From NCBI GenBank assembly GCA_013821475.1, contig JACDGU010000008.1:1-33253 (forward strand): a stretch of DNA of 33,253 nt, given 5' to 3'. The notes beneath the pieces were generated by a model that saw only the letters and a list, made by a program, of their open reading frames with translations, ran no database searches and had not been told where the DNA came from. Position 1 is the first letter of the stretch. The number at the start of each line of letters is the position of its first letter. This document shows positions 7,559-15,236 of the stretch, piece by piece. A program made the position numbers and the translations under genes. Source of the stretch: Solirubrobacterales bacterium (GTDB lineage: Bacteria; Actinomycetota; Thermoleophilia; Solirubrobacterales; 70-9).

Positions 7559-8821
7559 TTAGTAACCGGTGGGATGCCGGACGATGAAGCCTTCCGGCGA
7601 GTCGACCCAGGGGTCGTGCCAGCGCGGCCCCGGCCCGCCGACGGTATCGAAGGCGATGCCGGCGATCACCATCCAGGTGTGCTCGGCGTTGGCGTAGACG
7701 GTGATCCACTTGCCGGCTCCGGCTTCGCCCCAGGTCTCGAGGCCGGTCGAGTCGAGCGGGCTTTCGAGGAAGCCGCCGCCGTGCAGGGCGAAGCTGACCG
7801 CGCCCGAGCAGTCGTAGCCTTCGGATTCAAAGGAGCCGTGGCCGCCGCCCCAGATATAGGGAGTCTGGGCGATCGAGTTGGCGGCGGCGATCGCGTCCTT
7901 GACCGCCTGCGGCGCGGCGCTCGGCGCGCTGGCTTCGCTTTCGCTGATCACGCTGGCGCTTTCGCCCGGGTTCAGCGGCGCCGGGACCTCGGCGGTGGGC
8001 ACGCCGCTGATGCCGGCTTCGGAGGCGATCTGGTTGGAGATCGAGGCGAGGTTGCTGCCCAGCGCTTCTTCGCGGCTTTCCAGCGCGTCCATCGCTTCGC
8101 GGCGCTGCGCCTGCGCCGACTTCAGTTCGGCGAAGCGGGCTTCGGCTTCGGCGCTGGCGGCGGCGACTTCCCGCTCGATCGCGGCGATCGAGTCGCGCGC
8201 GCCTTCGACCTTGTCGCGGTTCGCCGACAGGTGTCGGACGGCGCCGGTGACCTCTTCGCGCAGCGCCTTCACCCGTTCCACCACTGAGTCGTCGGCGTCC
8301 TGAATCTGGTTCAGGTATTCGGTCTGCGCCGTCATCTGCGAGAGGTTCTCCGATTCGAGGATCGTGCTGACCACGCTCGGCGAGCCGGCCTCGTAGATCG
8401 CTACCAGGCGGCCACGGAGGATGCCGAGAGCGCGCTCAAGACGGGCGCGGACGACTTCGAGGTGTTTGCGTTCGCTTTCCAGCGCCTTCGTCGCGGCGTC
8501 GAGTTCGCTTTCCTTTTCTGCCAGTTCGCCCTGGACCGCAGCCTCTCTCTGGCGCAGCGCCGAGACTTCGCCGATCATCGAGTCGATTTCGGCGTTCTGG
8601 GCGGCGATCGTTTCCGCCAACGAACTCTGGTTGGCGCGTACGCCTTCGAGCTTGGTCTGGGTCGTTTCGAGCTTTTCCTGCGGCGTCTTGGCCGGCGCGG
8701 CCGGCGCGCTTCCCTCCCACGACGCCGCGAGGACGCCGAGGGCGCTCAGCAGCAGTGCCGCAAAGAGCAGCGCGCGGCGCCTGTTGGCGCCCGGGTGAGT
8801 GTCGAAGAGTTGAGCCCGCAT
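7559..8821 (-). CDS. Exported coiled-coil NlpC/P60-type peptidoglycan hydrolase
   Basis: 420-residue cell-wall hydrolase of the PcsB/RipA-like architecture. A basic N-terminus and a hydrophobic stretch (RRRALLFAALLLSALGVLAA) form the signal peptide. Residues about 45-260 are rich in Glu, Gln, Ala and Arg with heptad spacing, a long coiled coil that in relatives regulates the enzyme. An Ala/Ser/Pro linker leads to the C-terminal domain with YIWGGGHG, the nucleophile C338 in YDCSGAVSFAL and the base H381 in AEHTWMVIAG. Such enzymes cleave stem peptides during cell separation, often under FtsEX control, but no ftsEX lies here. It starts at an ATG with no clear ribosome-binding site, and the 533-nt region upstream holds two hairpin elements. 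Confidence 0.85.
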   Translation of the reverse strand: MRAQLFDTHPGANRRRALLFAALLLSALGVLAASWEGSAPAAPAKTPQEKLETTQTKLEGVRANQSSLAETIAAQNAEIDSMIGEVSALRQREAAVQGELAEKESELDAATKALESERKHLEVVRARLERALGILRGRLVAIYEAGSPSVVSTILESENLSQMTAQTEYLNQIQDADDSVVERVKALREEVTGAVRHLSANRDKVEGARDSIAAIEREVAAASAEAEARFAELKSAQAQRREAMDALESREEALGSNLASISNQIASEAGISGVPTAEVPAPLNPGESASVISESEASAPSAAPQAVKDAIAAANSIAQTPYIWGGGHGSFESEGYDCSGAVSFALHGGGFLESPLDSTGLETWGEAGAGKWITVYANAEHTWMVIAGIAFDTVGGPGPRWHDPWVDSPEGFIVRHPTGY

Positions 8822-8972
8822 CGGTTCCGCGCCGACCCGGGAAGGGGGATCGGCAGTGGGCCGCGCAGGCTAGCGAAGTCGCCTGAAGATTGTGAGGAGT
8901 TGCTAATAACCTGCAACTTCCCTTGCAAATGGGCTGGTTCTGGAGGAGAAAACGGGACGGTGTCGAGGGCTC

Positions 8973-9058
8973 GGAGGGAGGTCGATAGGTCTCTCTGGGA
9001 ATTCAGTGCATTTCCGCCGCTTCGCGACATTCCCAGAGAGACCTATCGACCCCCCTCC
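8973..9058. repeat. Long hairpin element, 30-bp arms
   Basis: Arms 8973-9002 and 9029-9058 pair at 29 of 30 positions (core GGTCGATAGGTCTCTCTGGG). The loop is 26 nt. Similarity continues weakly outward on both sides (GGAGGA... against ...TCCTCC), so the original inverted repeat was perhaps 55 bp per arm. It lies between the SHOCT gene and the NlpC/P60 gene, both on the minus strand, and contains no gene. No T-tract follows either arm. Confidence 0.75.
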
Positions 9059-9130
9059 CAGTCCCCTGAACGGATCCCGCTTCCTCCTCCCCGCATCTCG
9101 AAGATTCTGGACCTCCGTGCTTTGCGGTCC

Positions 9131-9310
9131 CGGTGGGTCGTGTGGGAGAGGAGGGTGGTTGCCCTTCAGGCGAATGTTGCCGCAGGCGCGATATGCAATC
9201 TGTCATCTGCCCGCCATAGGCGGGCTCCATCTGGGGGAGCCGCACGCTTTAGCGTGCGCGACTCAATTCGCCTGAAGGGCAACCACCCTCCTCCACCTCC
9301 GTGCCCCACC
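9131..9310. repeat. Nested inverted-repeat element with inner hairpins
   Basis: Perfect 26-bp arms lie at 9150-9175 and 9266-9291 (core GTTGCCCTTCAGGCGAAT). The stem continues with mismatches outward to about 9131 and 9310. The 90-nt interior holds two further perfect hairpins: GCCCGC-CATAG-GCGGGC (9209-9225) and CGCACGC-TTTA-GCGTGCG (9241-9258). No coding frame is apparent. The form is that of a REP/MITE-like palindromic element. It begins 46 nt after the SHOCT gene's stop on the minus strand. Confidence 0.72.
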
Positions 9311-9354
9311 GGAAGCGCCACGCTGGACGCTTCCGGCACCTCGCGGAGCCCTGC

Positions 9355-9744
9355 CTAGGCGAGCAGCTTCGCCTTGGCGGTGTCGAACTCCTCGGCGCTG
9401 AGGGCGCCCTTTTCTTTGAGGTCGTTCAGTTTGTGCAGTTCGTCGGCGGGGCTGGTGTGGGCCTGCTTCTGAACATATTCGTCGAAATGCTTTTTGGCGT
9501 CGGCCTGGGCTTTGATCGTCCTGTCGCGCATACCGTTGCCGCGGGCGATCAGGTAGATCAGCGAGGTCAGGAACGGGATGACTACGAGGAACAGGACCCA
9601 GGCGGCCTTCGCCCAGCCCGAGAGCTGATGATCGCGGAAGAGGTCGGTGAGGATCGTGATCAGGATCCAGATCCAGATCACGAAGAAAAAGATCTCCAGC
9701 GCGACGAGGAGCAGTTCCCCGAGGCTGATGTCTGCAAGCAGCAA
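9355..9744 (-). CDS. PLDc_N/SHOCT-domain membrane protein
   Basis: 129-residue small membrane protein. The first 75 residues hold two hydrophobic helices (LLLVALEIFFFVIWIWILIT and AAWVLFLVVIPFLTSLIYLI) in the pattern of the phospholipase-D-nuclease N-terminal (PLDc_N) domain. A charged linker follows. The last 30 residues (LHKLNDLKEKGALSAEEFDT then AKAKLL) are a SHOCT domain, a short oligomerisation helix pair. The function of such proteins is not established; they are often stress- or envelope-associated. The start is a TTG backed by a clear ribosome-binding site (AAAGGA, 6 nt spacing). Two palindromic elements lie downstream. Domain calls are confident; role unknown. Confidence 0.88.
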   Translation of the reverse strand: MLLADISLGELLLVALEIFFFVIWIWILITILTDLFRDHQLSGWAKAAWVLFLVVIPFLTSLIYLIARGNGMRDRTIKAQADAKKHFDEYVQKQAHTSPADELHKLNDLKEKGALSAEEFDTAKAKLLA

Positions 9745-9806
9745 GGTGCTTCCTTTCGGTTCAGTTGGGCAGCACCGGCGGTGGAGCCGATGTGATCAAG
9801 CGCACG

Positions 9807-10559
9807 CTATCCGGCGTGCCCGGCGGCGAGGCGCCAGCTGAACAACGTGATCGCGACCGAGGTCGCGAGGTTGAGGCTGGAGACCCCCTCGCGCATCGGG
9901 ATCGCGATCCGCGCGTCGGCCCGCTCGAGCAGGCTGCCGGTCAGCCCATGGCGCTCGGTGCCGAAGGCGAGGACGGCGCGTGCCGGCAGCCGCTCGGGCG
10001 CCAGCTCCTCACCCTCGGGATCGATCGCCAGCAGCGGGCGGTCGCTCTCCGGCAGGGTCTGGATCGAGGTCACGGGCAGGGCGAAGTGCAGGCCCGCGGC
10101 GCCGCGGACGGCGTCGGGGTACCAGGGGTCGTGCTCGCCGGTGGTCAGCAGCGCCGCCGCATCGGCCGCCGCAGCGACCCGCACGCAGGCGCCGATGTTG
10201 CCCATGTTGCGCGGGTCCTCGAGCAGGACGACCGGCGCCGGTCCGCGGGCGGCGAGGACGGCGGCGACGTCGGCACGGGGACGGCGGGCGATCGCGACGA
10301 CGCCGGTGCGCGGCACCAGCGGCACGATCGCCGCCAGGGTCTCGTCGTCGATCGGCTCGACCCGCACCGCGAGGGTGCCGGCGAGATCCGGGGCCAGCTC
10401 ACTCGCCAGCGCCTCCAGCAATTCGGGGTCGACGGCGACCGCCTCGATCAGCTCGGCGCCGAAGCGCAGCGCGTGCTTGAGCGCGTGAAAGCCCTCGATG
10501 ACGGCGAGCGCCGGGTCGCGCCGGGCCCTGCGAAAACGATGGATCAGCTCGTCCCCCAC
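9807..10559 (-). CDS. SpoU/TrmH-family RNA 2'-O-methyltransferase
   Basis: 250-residue SAM-dependent methyltransferase of the SPOUT (knotted) class acting on ribose 2'-OH of tRNA or rRNA. The N-terminal part resembles the SpoU substrate-binding domain (VIEGFHALKHALRFGAELIE). Motif 1 is LLEDPRNMGNIGACVRVAAA, motif 2 AFGTERHGL, and motif 3 IPMREGVSSLNLATSVAI, with the conserved N, E and S-x-N residues all present. The start is GTG (GTGGGGGACGAG). The last codons overlap a small hairpin (GCACGC/GCGTGC). It is separated from the cyclase gene upstream by hairpins and is probably transcribed alone. The target nucleotide cannot be inferred. Confidence 0.92.
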   Translation of the reverse strand: MGDELIHRFRRARRDPALAVIEGFHALKHALRFGAELIEAVAVDPELLEALASELAPDLAGTLAVRVEPIDDETLAAIVPLVPRTGVVAIARRPRADVAAVLAARGPAPVVLLEDPRNMGNIGACVRVAAAADAAALLTTGEHDPWYPDAVRGAAGLHFALPVTSIQTLPESDRPLLAIDPEGEELAPERLPARAVLAFGTERHGLTGSLLERADARIAIPMREGVSSLNLATSVAITLFSWRLAAGHAG

Positions 10560-10599
10560 GCCGCCATCATGGCCGATGCGCAGCGCTGGGAGGGACTAC

Positions 10600-10627
10600 G
10601 AAAAACCCCGGACCCCAGGGGGCGTTT
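10600..10627 (-). terminator. Possible intrinsic terminator
   Basis: Read on the minus strand, an A-run and CCCC pair with GGGG and a five-T run (AAAACGCCCC then GGGGTTTTT, separated by 8-9 nt). The near-symmetry would let it work in both directions. It lies 40 nt before the methyltransferase start and after the long hairpin that follows the cyclase gene. The stem is short and partly bulged. Confidence 0.4.
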
Positions 10628-10680
10628 TCATCCCGCGGCTCCTTTCAGACCCATCGCGTCCGTAAGGAATCACGGGATCC

Positions 10681-10784
10681 CTAGCGAGGGCGGGACGCGG
10701 TAGGGAGTCGGGTGGACCTCGCCAAGCCTCCCCGCAGTTCGCAGGCGAGGTCCACCCGACTCCCCCTGTGCCCGCCCCCGCTAG
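10681..10784 (-). terminator. Long hairpin directly after the cyclase stop codon
   Basis: A two-tier stem: inner perfect 21-bp arms (10703-10723 and 10744-10764; core GAGTCGGGTGGACCTCGC) and outer 14-bp arms (10681-10694 and 10771-10784, one mismatch, beginning CTAGCG). It starts at the base next to the diguanylate cyclase TAG (10785-10787). It would cap the 3' end of the cupredoxin-oxidase-cyclase transcript. No T-tract follows, so it may also be a repeat element like those near 9 kb. Confidence 0.55.
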
Positions 10785-12155
10785 CTAGGAGGAAGTGTGG
10801 ACGAGGCGGTCGCGGCCGCCCGCCTTCGCCTCGTACAGCGCCGCGTCGGCACGGCCGATCAGCTCGTCGATCGTCTCGGTGAAGTCCCAGCAGGCGAGGC
10901 CGGCGGAGCAGGTCTGCCCCTGCGGCGTCGCCTCCCGCAGCCGCTCGACGATCTCCGCCGCCTGCTCGATGCAGTCGGGGATGACGACGACGAACTCCTC
11001 GCCGCCGAAGCGGACGATCGTGTCTTCGCCGCGCAGCACCGAGTCCCAGGCGACCGCGCACTCGCGCAGGGCGACGTCGCCGGCGAGGTGGCCCTGGCTG
11101 TCGTTGTAGAGCTTGAAGTGGTCGATATCGACGATCGCCAGGCAGAGCGGCGACTGGGAACGGCGGGCCCGAGCCATCTCCCGCGGCATCTGTTCGTCGA
11201 GCGCACGGCGGTTGGGCAGGCCGGTGAGGGCGTCACTGCGGGCGAGGCTCTCGACCTCCTCGAGCAGCTCCTCACGCTCGGCCTCAATCCGCCGCAGCTC
11301 GGTGACGTCGGTCGAGCGGGTGTAGACGAGACCGTCCTCGGGGGCGAAGGCGGAGCTCGAGCGCAGCCAGTGCCAGCTGCCGTCCTTGGCCCGGACGCGG
11401 CTTTCCAGCCCGACCGACTCGGCCCCCTTGAACAGCTCGGCGGCGGCGGCGAGGGCCCGGCGGTGATCATCGGGATGGGTCAGCTCGAGCAGCATCCTGC
11501 CCTGCAGCTCATCGGATCCGTAGCCGAGCAGCTGCTTCCAGGCGCCGTTGACCTCGACGCAGCGCCCCTCACGGTCCATCGTGCTGAGCATGTCGTGGGA
11601 GAGGTCGAAGAAGCGACGGGCGCGCTGGTCGGCCTGGGCGCGGTGGGCGACGATCCGGTTGGTCAGCGCCATCACCACGGTCAGCGAGATCGCTGTGAAC
11701 AGCCAGCGCGTGAGCGGCGAGTAGCCGGCGGTGCTGGGGACGATGGCCAGCGCCAGCCCGTAGACGATCAGGATCCAGACCAGGTGGGCGGCCGCGACCC
11801 GGCGTGAGAAGTAGTAGGCCGAGATCAGCATCGACCAGACGAAGATCGTTCCGTAGACGCCGGCGGCGACGCCGCTCTGGAAGGTCACCAGACCGGTCGC
11901 CGCGGCCGTCGCGGCAAGGATCAGGTGTGTTGCCGGCAGCGGAATCCTGGCGTAGAAAGCCAAGCAGAGAACGCCGGCGAGCGCCATCGCCGTCGCCGTG
12001 ACGATCATTTCGGCGGCATTGGCGCCGCCCGGGTGCGGCAGCGCCAGCGAGAGCGCCACCAGCTCGGCGCCACCCACCAGCAGGGCCCCGGCGGCTCGGG
12101 CCTCGGATTGGCCGCTACCCCTCAGGGAAACCTGCGTTTTCGCCGTTGCCCACAT
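10785..12155 (-). CDS. Membrane PAS-GGDEF diguanylate cyclase (copy 1)
   Basis: About 456 residues. The N-terminal half has five or six hydrophobic helices forming a membrane sensor of unknown ligand. A PAS domain follows (RFFDLSHDMLSTMDREGRCV, then WLRSSSAFAPEDGLVYTRST with the PAC end). A short coiled coil (RIEAEREELLEEVESLARS) leads to the GGDEF domain. DALTGLPNRRAL, VDIDHFKLYNDSQGHLAGD and active-site GGEEF are intact, and RGED five residues before GGEEF is the RxxD inhibitory site. It should make cyclic di-GMP from two GTP with product feedback. ATG 12155 was chosen over a TTG at 12164; GGGAGG lies just upstream but very close. Paralogous to the next gene and last of a run of four co-oriented genes. 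Confidence 0.93.
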   Translation of the reverse strand: MWATAKTQVSLRGSGQSEARAAGALLVGGAELVALSLALPHPGGANAAEMIVTATAMALAGVLCLAFYARIPLPATHLILAATAAATGLVTFQSGVAAGVYGTIFVWSMLISAYYFSRRVAAAHLVWILIVYGLALAIVPSTAGYSPLTRWLFTAISLTVVMALTNRIVAHRAQADQRARRFFDLSHDMLSTMDREGRCVEVNGAWKQLLGYGSDELQGRMLLELTHPDDHRRALAAAAELFKGAESVGLESRVRAKDGSWHWLRSSSAFAPEDGLVYTRSTDVTELRRIEAEREELLEEVESLARSDALTGLPNRRALDEQMPREMARARRSQSPLCLAIVDIDHFKLYNDSQGHLAGDVALRECAVAWDSVLRGEDTIVRFGGEEFVVVIPDCIEQAAEIVERLREATPQGQTCSAGLACWDFTETIDELIGRADAALYEAKAGGRDRLVHTSS

Positions 12156-12217
12156 ACCTCCCAATATCGACTATTTTCCGGCCGGGCATTAGCCCTGCAC
12201 GCCTGAGAACGCCAGCG

Positions 12218-13615
12218 TTAGGCCTCGGCGGAGGCCGAGTGGACCAGCCGGTCGCGCCCCGCGGCCTTCGCCACGTACAGCGCGGCGTCGGCGCGGCGCA
12301 CCAGGGTCTCGGCGGTTTCCTCGCCGCTCCAGCGAGCGAGGCCGGCGGAGCAGGTCAGGCCCGGGGGAGTCACTTCACGCAGGCGCTCGACGATCTCGGT
12401 CGCCTCCTCGACGCCGCAGTCGGGCAGGACGGCGAGGAACTCCTCGCCGCCGAAGCGGGAGATCGAGTCGCCGGCGCGCAGCGCCGTGTCCCAGGCGGCG
12501 GCGCACTCGCGCAGAGCAGTGTCGCCGGCGAGATGGCCGTGCTCGTCGTTGTAGGCCTTGAAGTGATCGACGTCGACGATCGCCACGCAGAGGGACGATG
12601 CCGAGCGGCGGGCACGGGCGATTTCGCGGGGCAGCTGTTCGTCCAGGGAGCGGCGGTTCGGGAGGCCGGTCAGTGCGTCGCTGTGAGCCAGGCCCTCGAC
12701 CTTCTCCAGCAGCCGCTCACGTTCGACCTCGATCCGCTTCAGCTCGGTGACGTCCGTCGCCCTGGCGTAGACCAGGGACTCCTCGGGCGAGAGGGTCGAG
12801 CTCCAGCGCAGCCAGTGCCAGGTGCCGTCCTTTGCCCGGTAGCGGTTCTCGAAGCCGACGTGGCCCCCACCCCCGTACAGCGAGGCCGCCTCGACTTCGG
12901 TGCGCTCGCGGTCGTCCGGATGAACCAGATCGATGAACGGCATCACCAGGATCTCGTCGAGGTTGTAGCCGAGCGAGTCGGTCCAGGCACCGTTGAACTC
13001 GAGCAGGTTGCCCTCGAGGTCGCCGATCGAGAGCAGGTCGTGGGAGAGATCGAAAAAGCGGCGGGCGCGGCGGTCGGCGCGGGCGCGGTGGGCGACGATG
13101 AGGCTGGTGAAGAGGAGGACGACGGTCAGCGTAATCGCCGTGAACAGCCAGCGGGTGATCGGCGAGTAACCGGCGGTACTGGCGACGAAGGCCAGCGCCA
13201 GCGCGTAGACGCCGAGCAGCCAGACGAGATGGGCGATCGCGACCCGGCGCGAGAAGAAATAGGCCGAGATCAGCGTCGCCCAGACGAAGATCGAGCCATA
13301 CTGGCCGGCGGCGACGCCACTCTCGTAGATCAACAGGCCAGTCGTCGCCGTCGTTGCCGCCAGCAGCAGATGGCCGAGAGTCACCGGAATCCGTTCGAAC
13401 AGGATCAGACAGAGGACGCCGGCGATGGCCATCGCCACCGCCGCCACCGTCAGCGCGTAGGAGTTGCCGCCGCTGGGGTGGGGCAGCAGCAGCGAAAGCA
13501 AAACGAAGGTGGAGGCGCCGAGCAGCAGTGCACCGGTGGCGCGTGCGACAGAGCGCTCGGGAGCTCGCAGCGATGCCTGTTTCCTCGCGAACGGATTCCT
13601 CATGCCCTTCGGCAT
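12218..13615 (-). CDS. Membrane PAS-GGDEF diguanylate cyclase (copy 2)
   Basis: 465-residue paralogue with the same architecture: multi-helix membrane domain starting with RSVARATGALLLGASTFVLL, PAS (RFFDLSHDLLSIGDLEGNLL), PAC, a short coiled coil and GGDEF. DALTGLPNRRSL, VDVDHFKAYNDEHGHLAGD and GGEEF are intact, with RAGD as the RxxD inhibitory site. It should synthesise cyclic di-GMP. Similarity to copy 1 runs along the whole length, so the pair arose by tandem duplication and then diverged, most visibly in the N-terminus and PAS loop. The ATG lies 13 nt after the multicopper oxidase stop, suggesting co-transcription. Copy 1 follows about 62 nt downstream. Confidence 0.93.
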   Translation of the reverse strand: MPKGMRNPFARKQASLRAPERSVARATGALLLGASTFVLLSLLLPHPSGGNSYALTVAAVAMAIAGVLCLILFERIPVTLGHLLLAATTATTGLLIYESGVAAGQYGSIFVWATLISAYFFSRRVAIAHLVWLLGVYALALAFVASTAGYSPITRWLFTAITLTVVLLFTSLIVAHRARADRRARRFFDLSHDLLSIGDLEGNLLEFNGAWTDSLGYNLDEILVMPFIDLVHPDDRERTEVEAASLYGGGGHVGFENRYRAKDGTWHWLRWSSTLSPEESLVYARATDVTELKRIEVERERLLEKVEGLAHSDALTGLPNRRSLDEQLPREIARARRSASSLCVAIVDVDHFKAYNDEHGHLAGDTALRECAAAWDTALRAGDSISRFGGEEFLAVLPDCGVEEATEIVERLREVTPPGLTCSAGLARWSGEETAETLVRRADAALYVAKAAGRDRLVHSASAEA

Positions 13616-13628
13616 CGACCCCCTGGAC

Positions 13629-15221
13629 TCAAGCTTTAGCGGGCAGCACCTGGAACTGGCTCATCAAACCGTGATCCTCGTGGTCGAGCATGTGGCAATG
13701 GATCACGAACTTGCCGGCGTAGTCGGAGAAGTGGCCGGCGAGCAGGATCCTTTCGCCGGGATAGACGAAGAAGGTGTCCTTGAGACAGTCTTCCCACGGC
13801 GGCGGTCGCCTGCCGTCGCGCGATAGCAGGTACCAGTCGGTGTGGTGCAGGTGCATCACGTGGGCGACGTTGGTGCGGTTGTGGACTTCCCAGGTGACGG
13901 TCGAGCCGAGCCGCGGGAAGGCGTCCGAGTGGGCGGGGTTGAAGGTCCTGCCGTTGATCTGCCAGACGGTCTTGAACAGGCCCCCGATCGTGATCTCCCA
14001 CCTGTGGTCGGGCTTGCGCTTGGCCTTGCGGGTCCAGTCCGGCAGCGCTCGCAGCTTGCGCGGGACCCTGGTGCGGTCGGCGAGGCGCTCGCTGCCGACC
14101 CGGAACTGCATCAGCGCCCCGGCGTAGGTGCGCGAGCCGGTGACGTTGCGCCCGACGTGGAGCTTGGAGCTGCGCAGCTCGACCGTCTCGCCGCGGGCGC
14201 CGGCGAAGTCGACGATCACCTCCGCCCGCTCCGCCGGCCCGAGCAGGATCTCGTTGCGCCGCACCGGCATCGGCATCAGGCCGCTGTCGGTGGCGATCTG
14301 GACCATCGGCGCGCCGTTGGAGAGGTGGACGTTGTAGCTGCGGAATGGGGAGACGTTGAGCAGCCGCAGCCGGTAGCGGCGGGCGCCGACGTGGTGGTGG
14401 GGCATGAAGGCGCCGTTGACGAGCACGCTCTGGCCGACGATCCCGTCGGCGGGCGGTCGCAGGTGGTCTTCGAAAGGGTTGGTCAGCTGGTTGTGGCGGT
14501 CGAAGCTGCGCTCGGAGATCATCAGCGGGATGTCGCGCTCGCCCCGGGGGAGCGGCAGCGAGGCGTCGAACTCGTCGTCGACGATCCACATTCCCGCCAG
14601 CCCGTGCCAGCTGCGCGGCGAGGTCCGGTCGAGGCGGTGGTCGTGGTACCACTGGAAGGCGGAGCGTTCGGGGCGGCCGTCCTCCATCAGGTCGTAGACG
14701 TAGGTTTTCCGCGCCCCGGGCTCGAGCAGCAGGTCGTTGCCGGACTCGCGCGGGCTGAGGCCGCGGGGGATGTGGCAGTAGTAGGAGAGCGGCTGGGACT
14801 TGGTCAGGCCCCCGGGCTGGCCGTCGAACTGGGTGCGGTTATGTCCGCCGTGGAGGTGGACCGAGAGCTCGCCGACCCTGGCCGGCAGCTCGTGGTGGAA
14901 GGTGACCTCGGTCCGCTCGCCGGCGGGACGGCGCACGGTCGGCCCCGGGAAGCTGCCGCCGTAGGTCCAGAGCTTCGTCTTGCGCCCGGGCAGGATCTGC
15001 TGCTCGGCCTCGCGGATCGGGATCCGGATCTCGGAGTCGGTCAACTCCTCCGGAATCGGCAGGCGAGCCCGGAACGGCACCGCCGCGGACGCGCTCGGAG
15101 TCTCCCCGCCGAAGGGGAGGAGCGACTCGAGCCGGCGGCGCTGCGGCGCCAGCAGGGCCGCCGCGCCGCCGCCGAGGGCGCCGAGGAAAGCTCGGCGCCC
15201 CAGGCGGGGCGTGCCTGGCAA
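13629..15221 (-). CDS. Tat-exported multicopper oxidase (CotA/bilirubin-oxidase type)
   Basis: 530-residue three-domain oxidase that couples oxidation of phenols or metal ions to reduction of O2 to water, outside the membrane. A twin-arginine signal (GRRAFLGALGGG, residues 8-19) opens the protein. All four copper motifs are present: HLHGGH (H122, H124), WYHDH (H193, H195), HVMHLH, and HCHMLDHEDHGLM (residues 508-520) with C509 as the type-1 ligand. At the axial position, where CotA has Met (Cys+10), this protein has L519, with M520 next. The start is a TTG, the only in-frame option after the upstream stop; GAGAAG sits unusually close to it. It begins 15 nt after a cupredoxin gene, a likely electron-transfer or copper partner. 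The substrate is unknown. Confidence 0.93.
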   Translation of the reverse strand: MPGTPRLGRRAFLGALGGGAAALLAPQRRRLESLLPFGGETPSASAAVPFRARLPIPEELTDSEIRIPIREAEQQILPGRKTKLWTYGGSFPGPTVRRPAGERTEVTFHHELPARVGELSVHLHGGHNRTQFDGQPGGLTKSQPLSYYCHIPRGLSPRESGNDLLLEPGARKTYVYDLMEDGRPERSAFQWYHDHRLDRTSPRSWHGLAGMWIVDDEFDASLPLPRGERDIPLMISERSFDRHNQLTNPFEDHLRPPADGIVGQSVLVNGAFMPHHHVGARRYRLRLLNVSPFRSYNVHLSNGAPMVQIATDSGLMPMPVRRNEILLGPAERAEVIVDFAGARGETVELRSSKLHVGRNVTGSRTYAGALMQFRVGSERLADRTRVPRKLRALPDWTRKAKRKPDHRWEITIGGLFKTVWQINGRTFNPAHSDAFPRLGSTVTWEVHNRTNVAHVMHLHHTDWYLLSRDGRRPPPWEDCLKDTFFVYPGERILLAGHFSDYAGKFVIHCHMLDHEDHGLMSQFQVLPAKA

Positions 15222-15236
15222 CTTCTCAGCCGTGGG

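Noticed and set aside
9150-9291. CRISPR-like repeat
   Set aside because: The repeats are inverted, not regularly spaced direct repeats, and no cas gene is in the window.
9802-9819. GCACGC/GCGTGC hairpin as terminator of the methyltransferase gene
   Set aside because: It overlaps the last codons and has no T-tract; codon constraint explains it as well.
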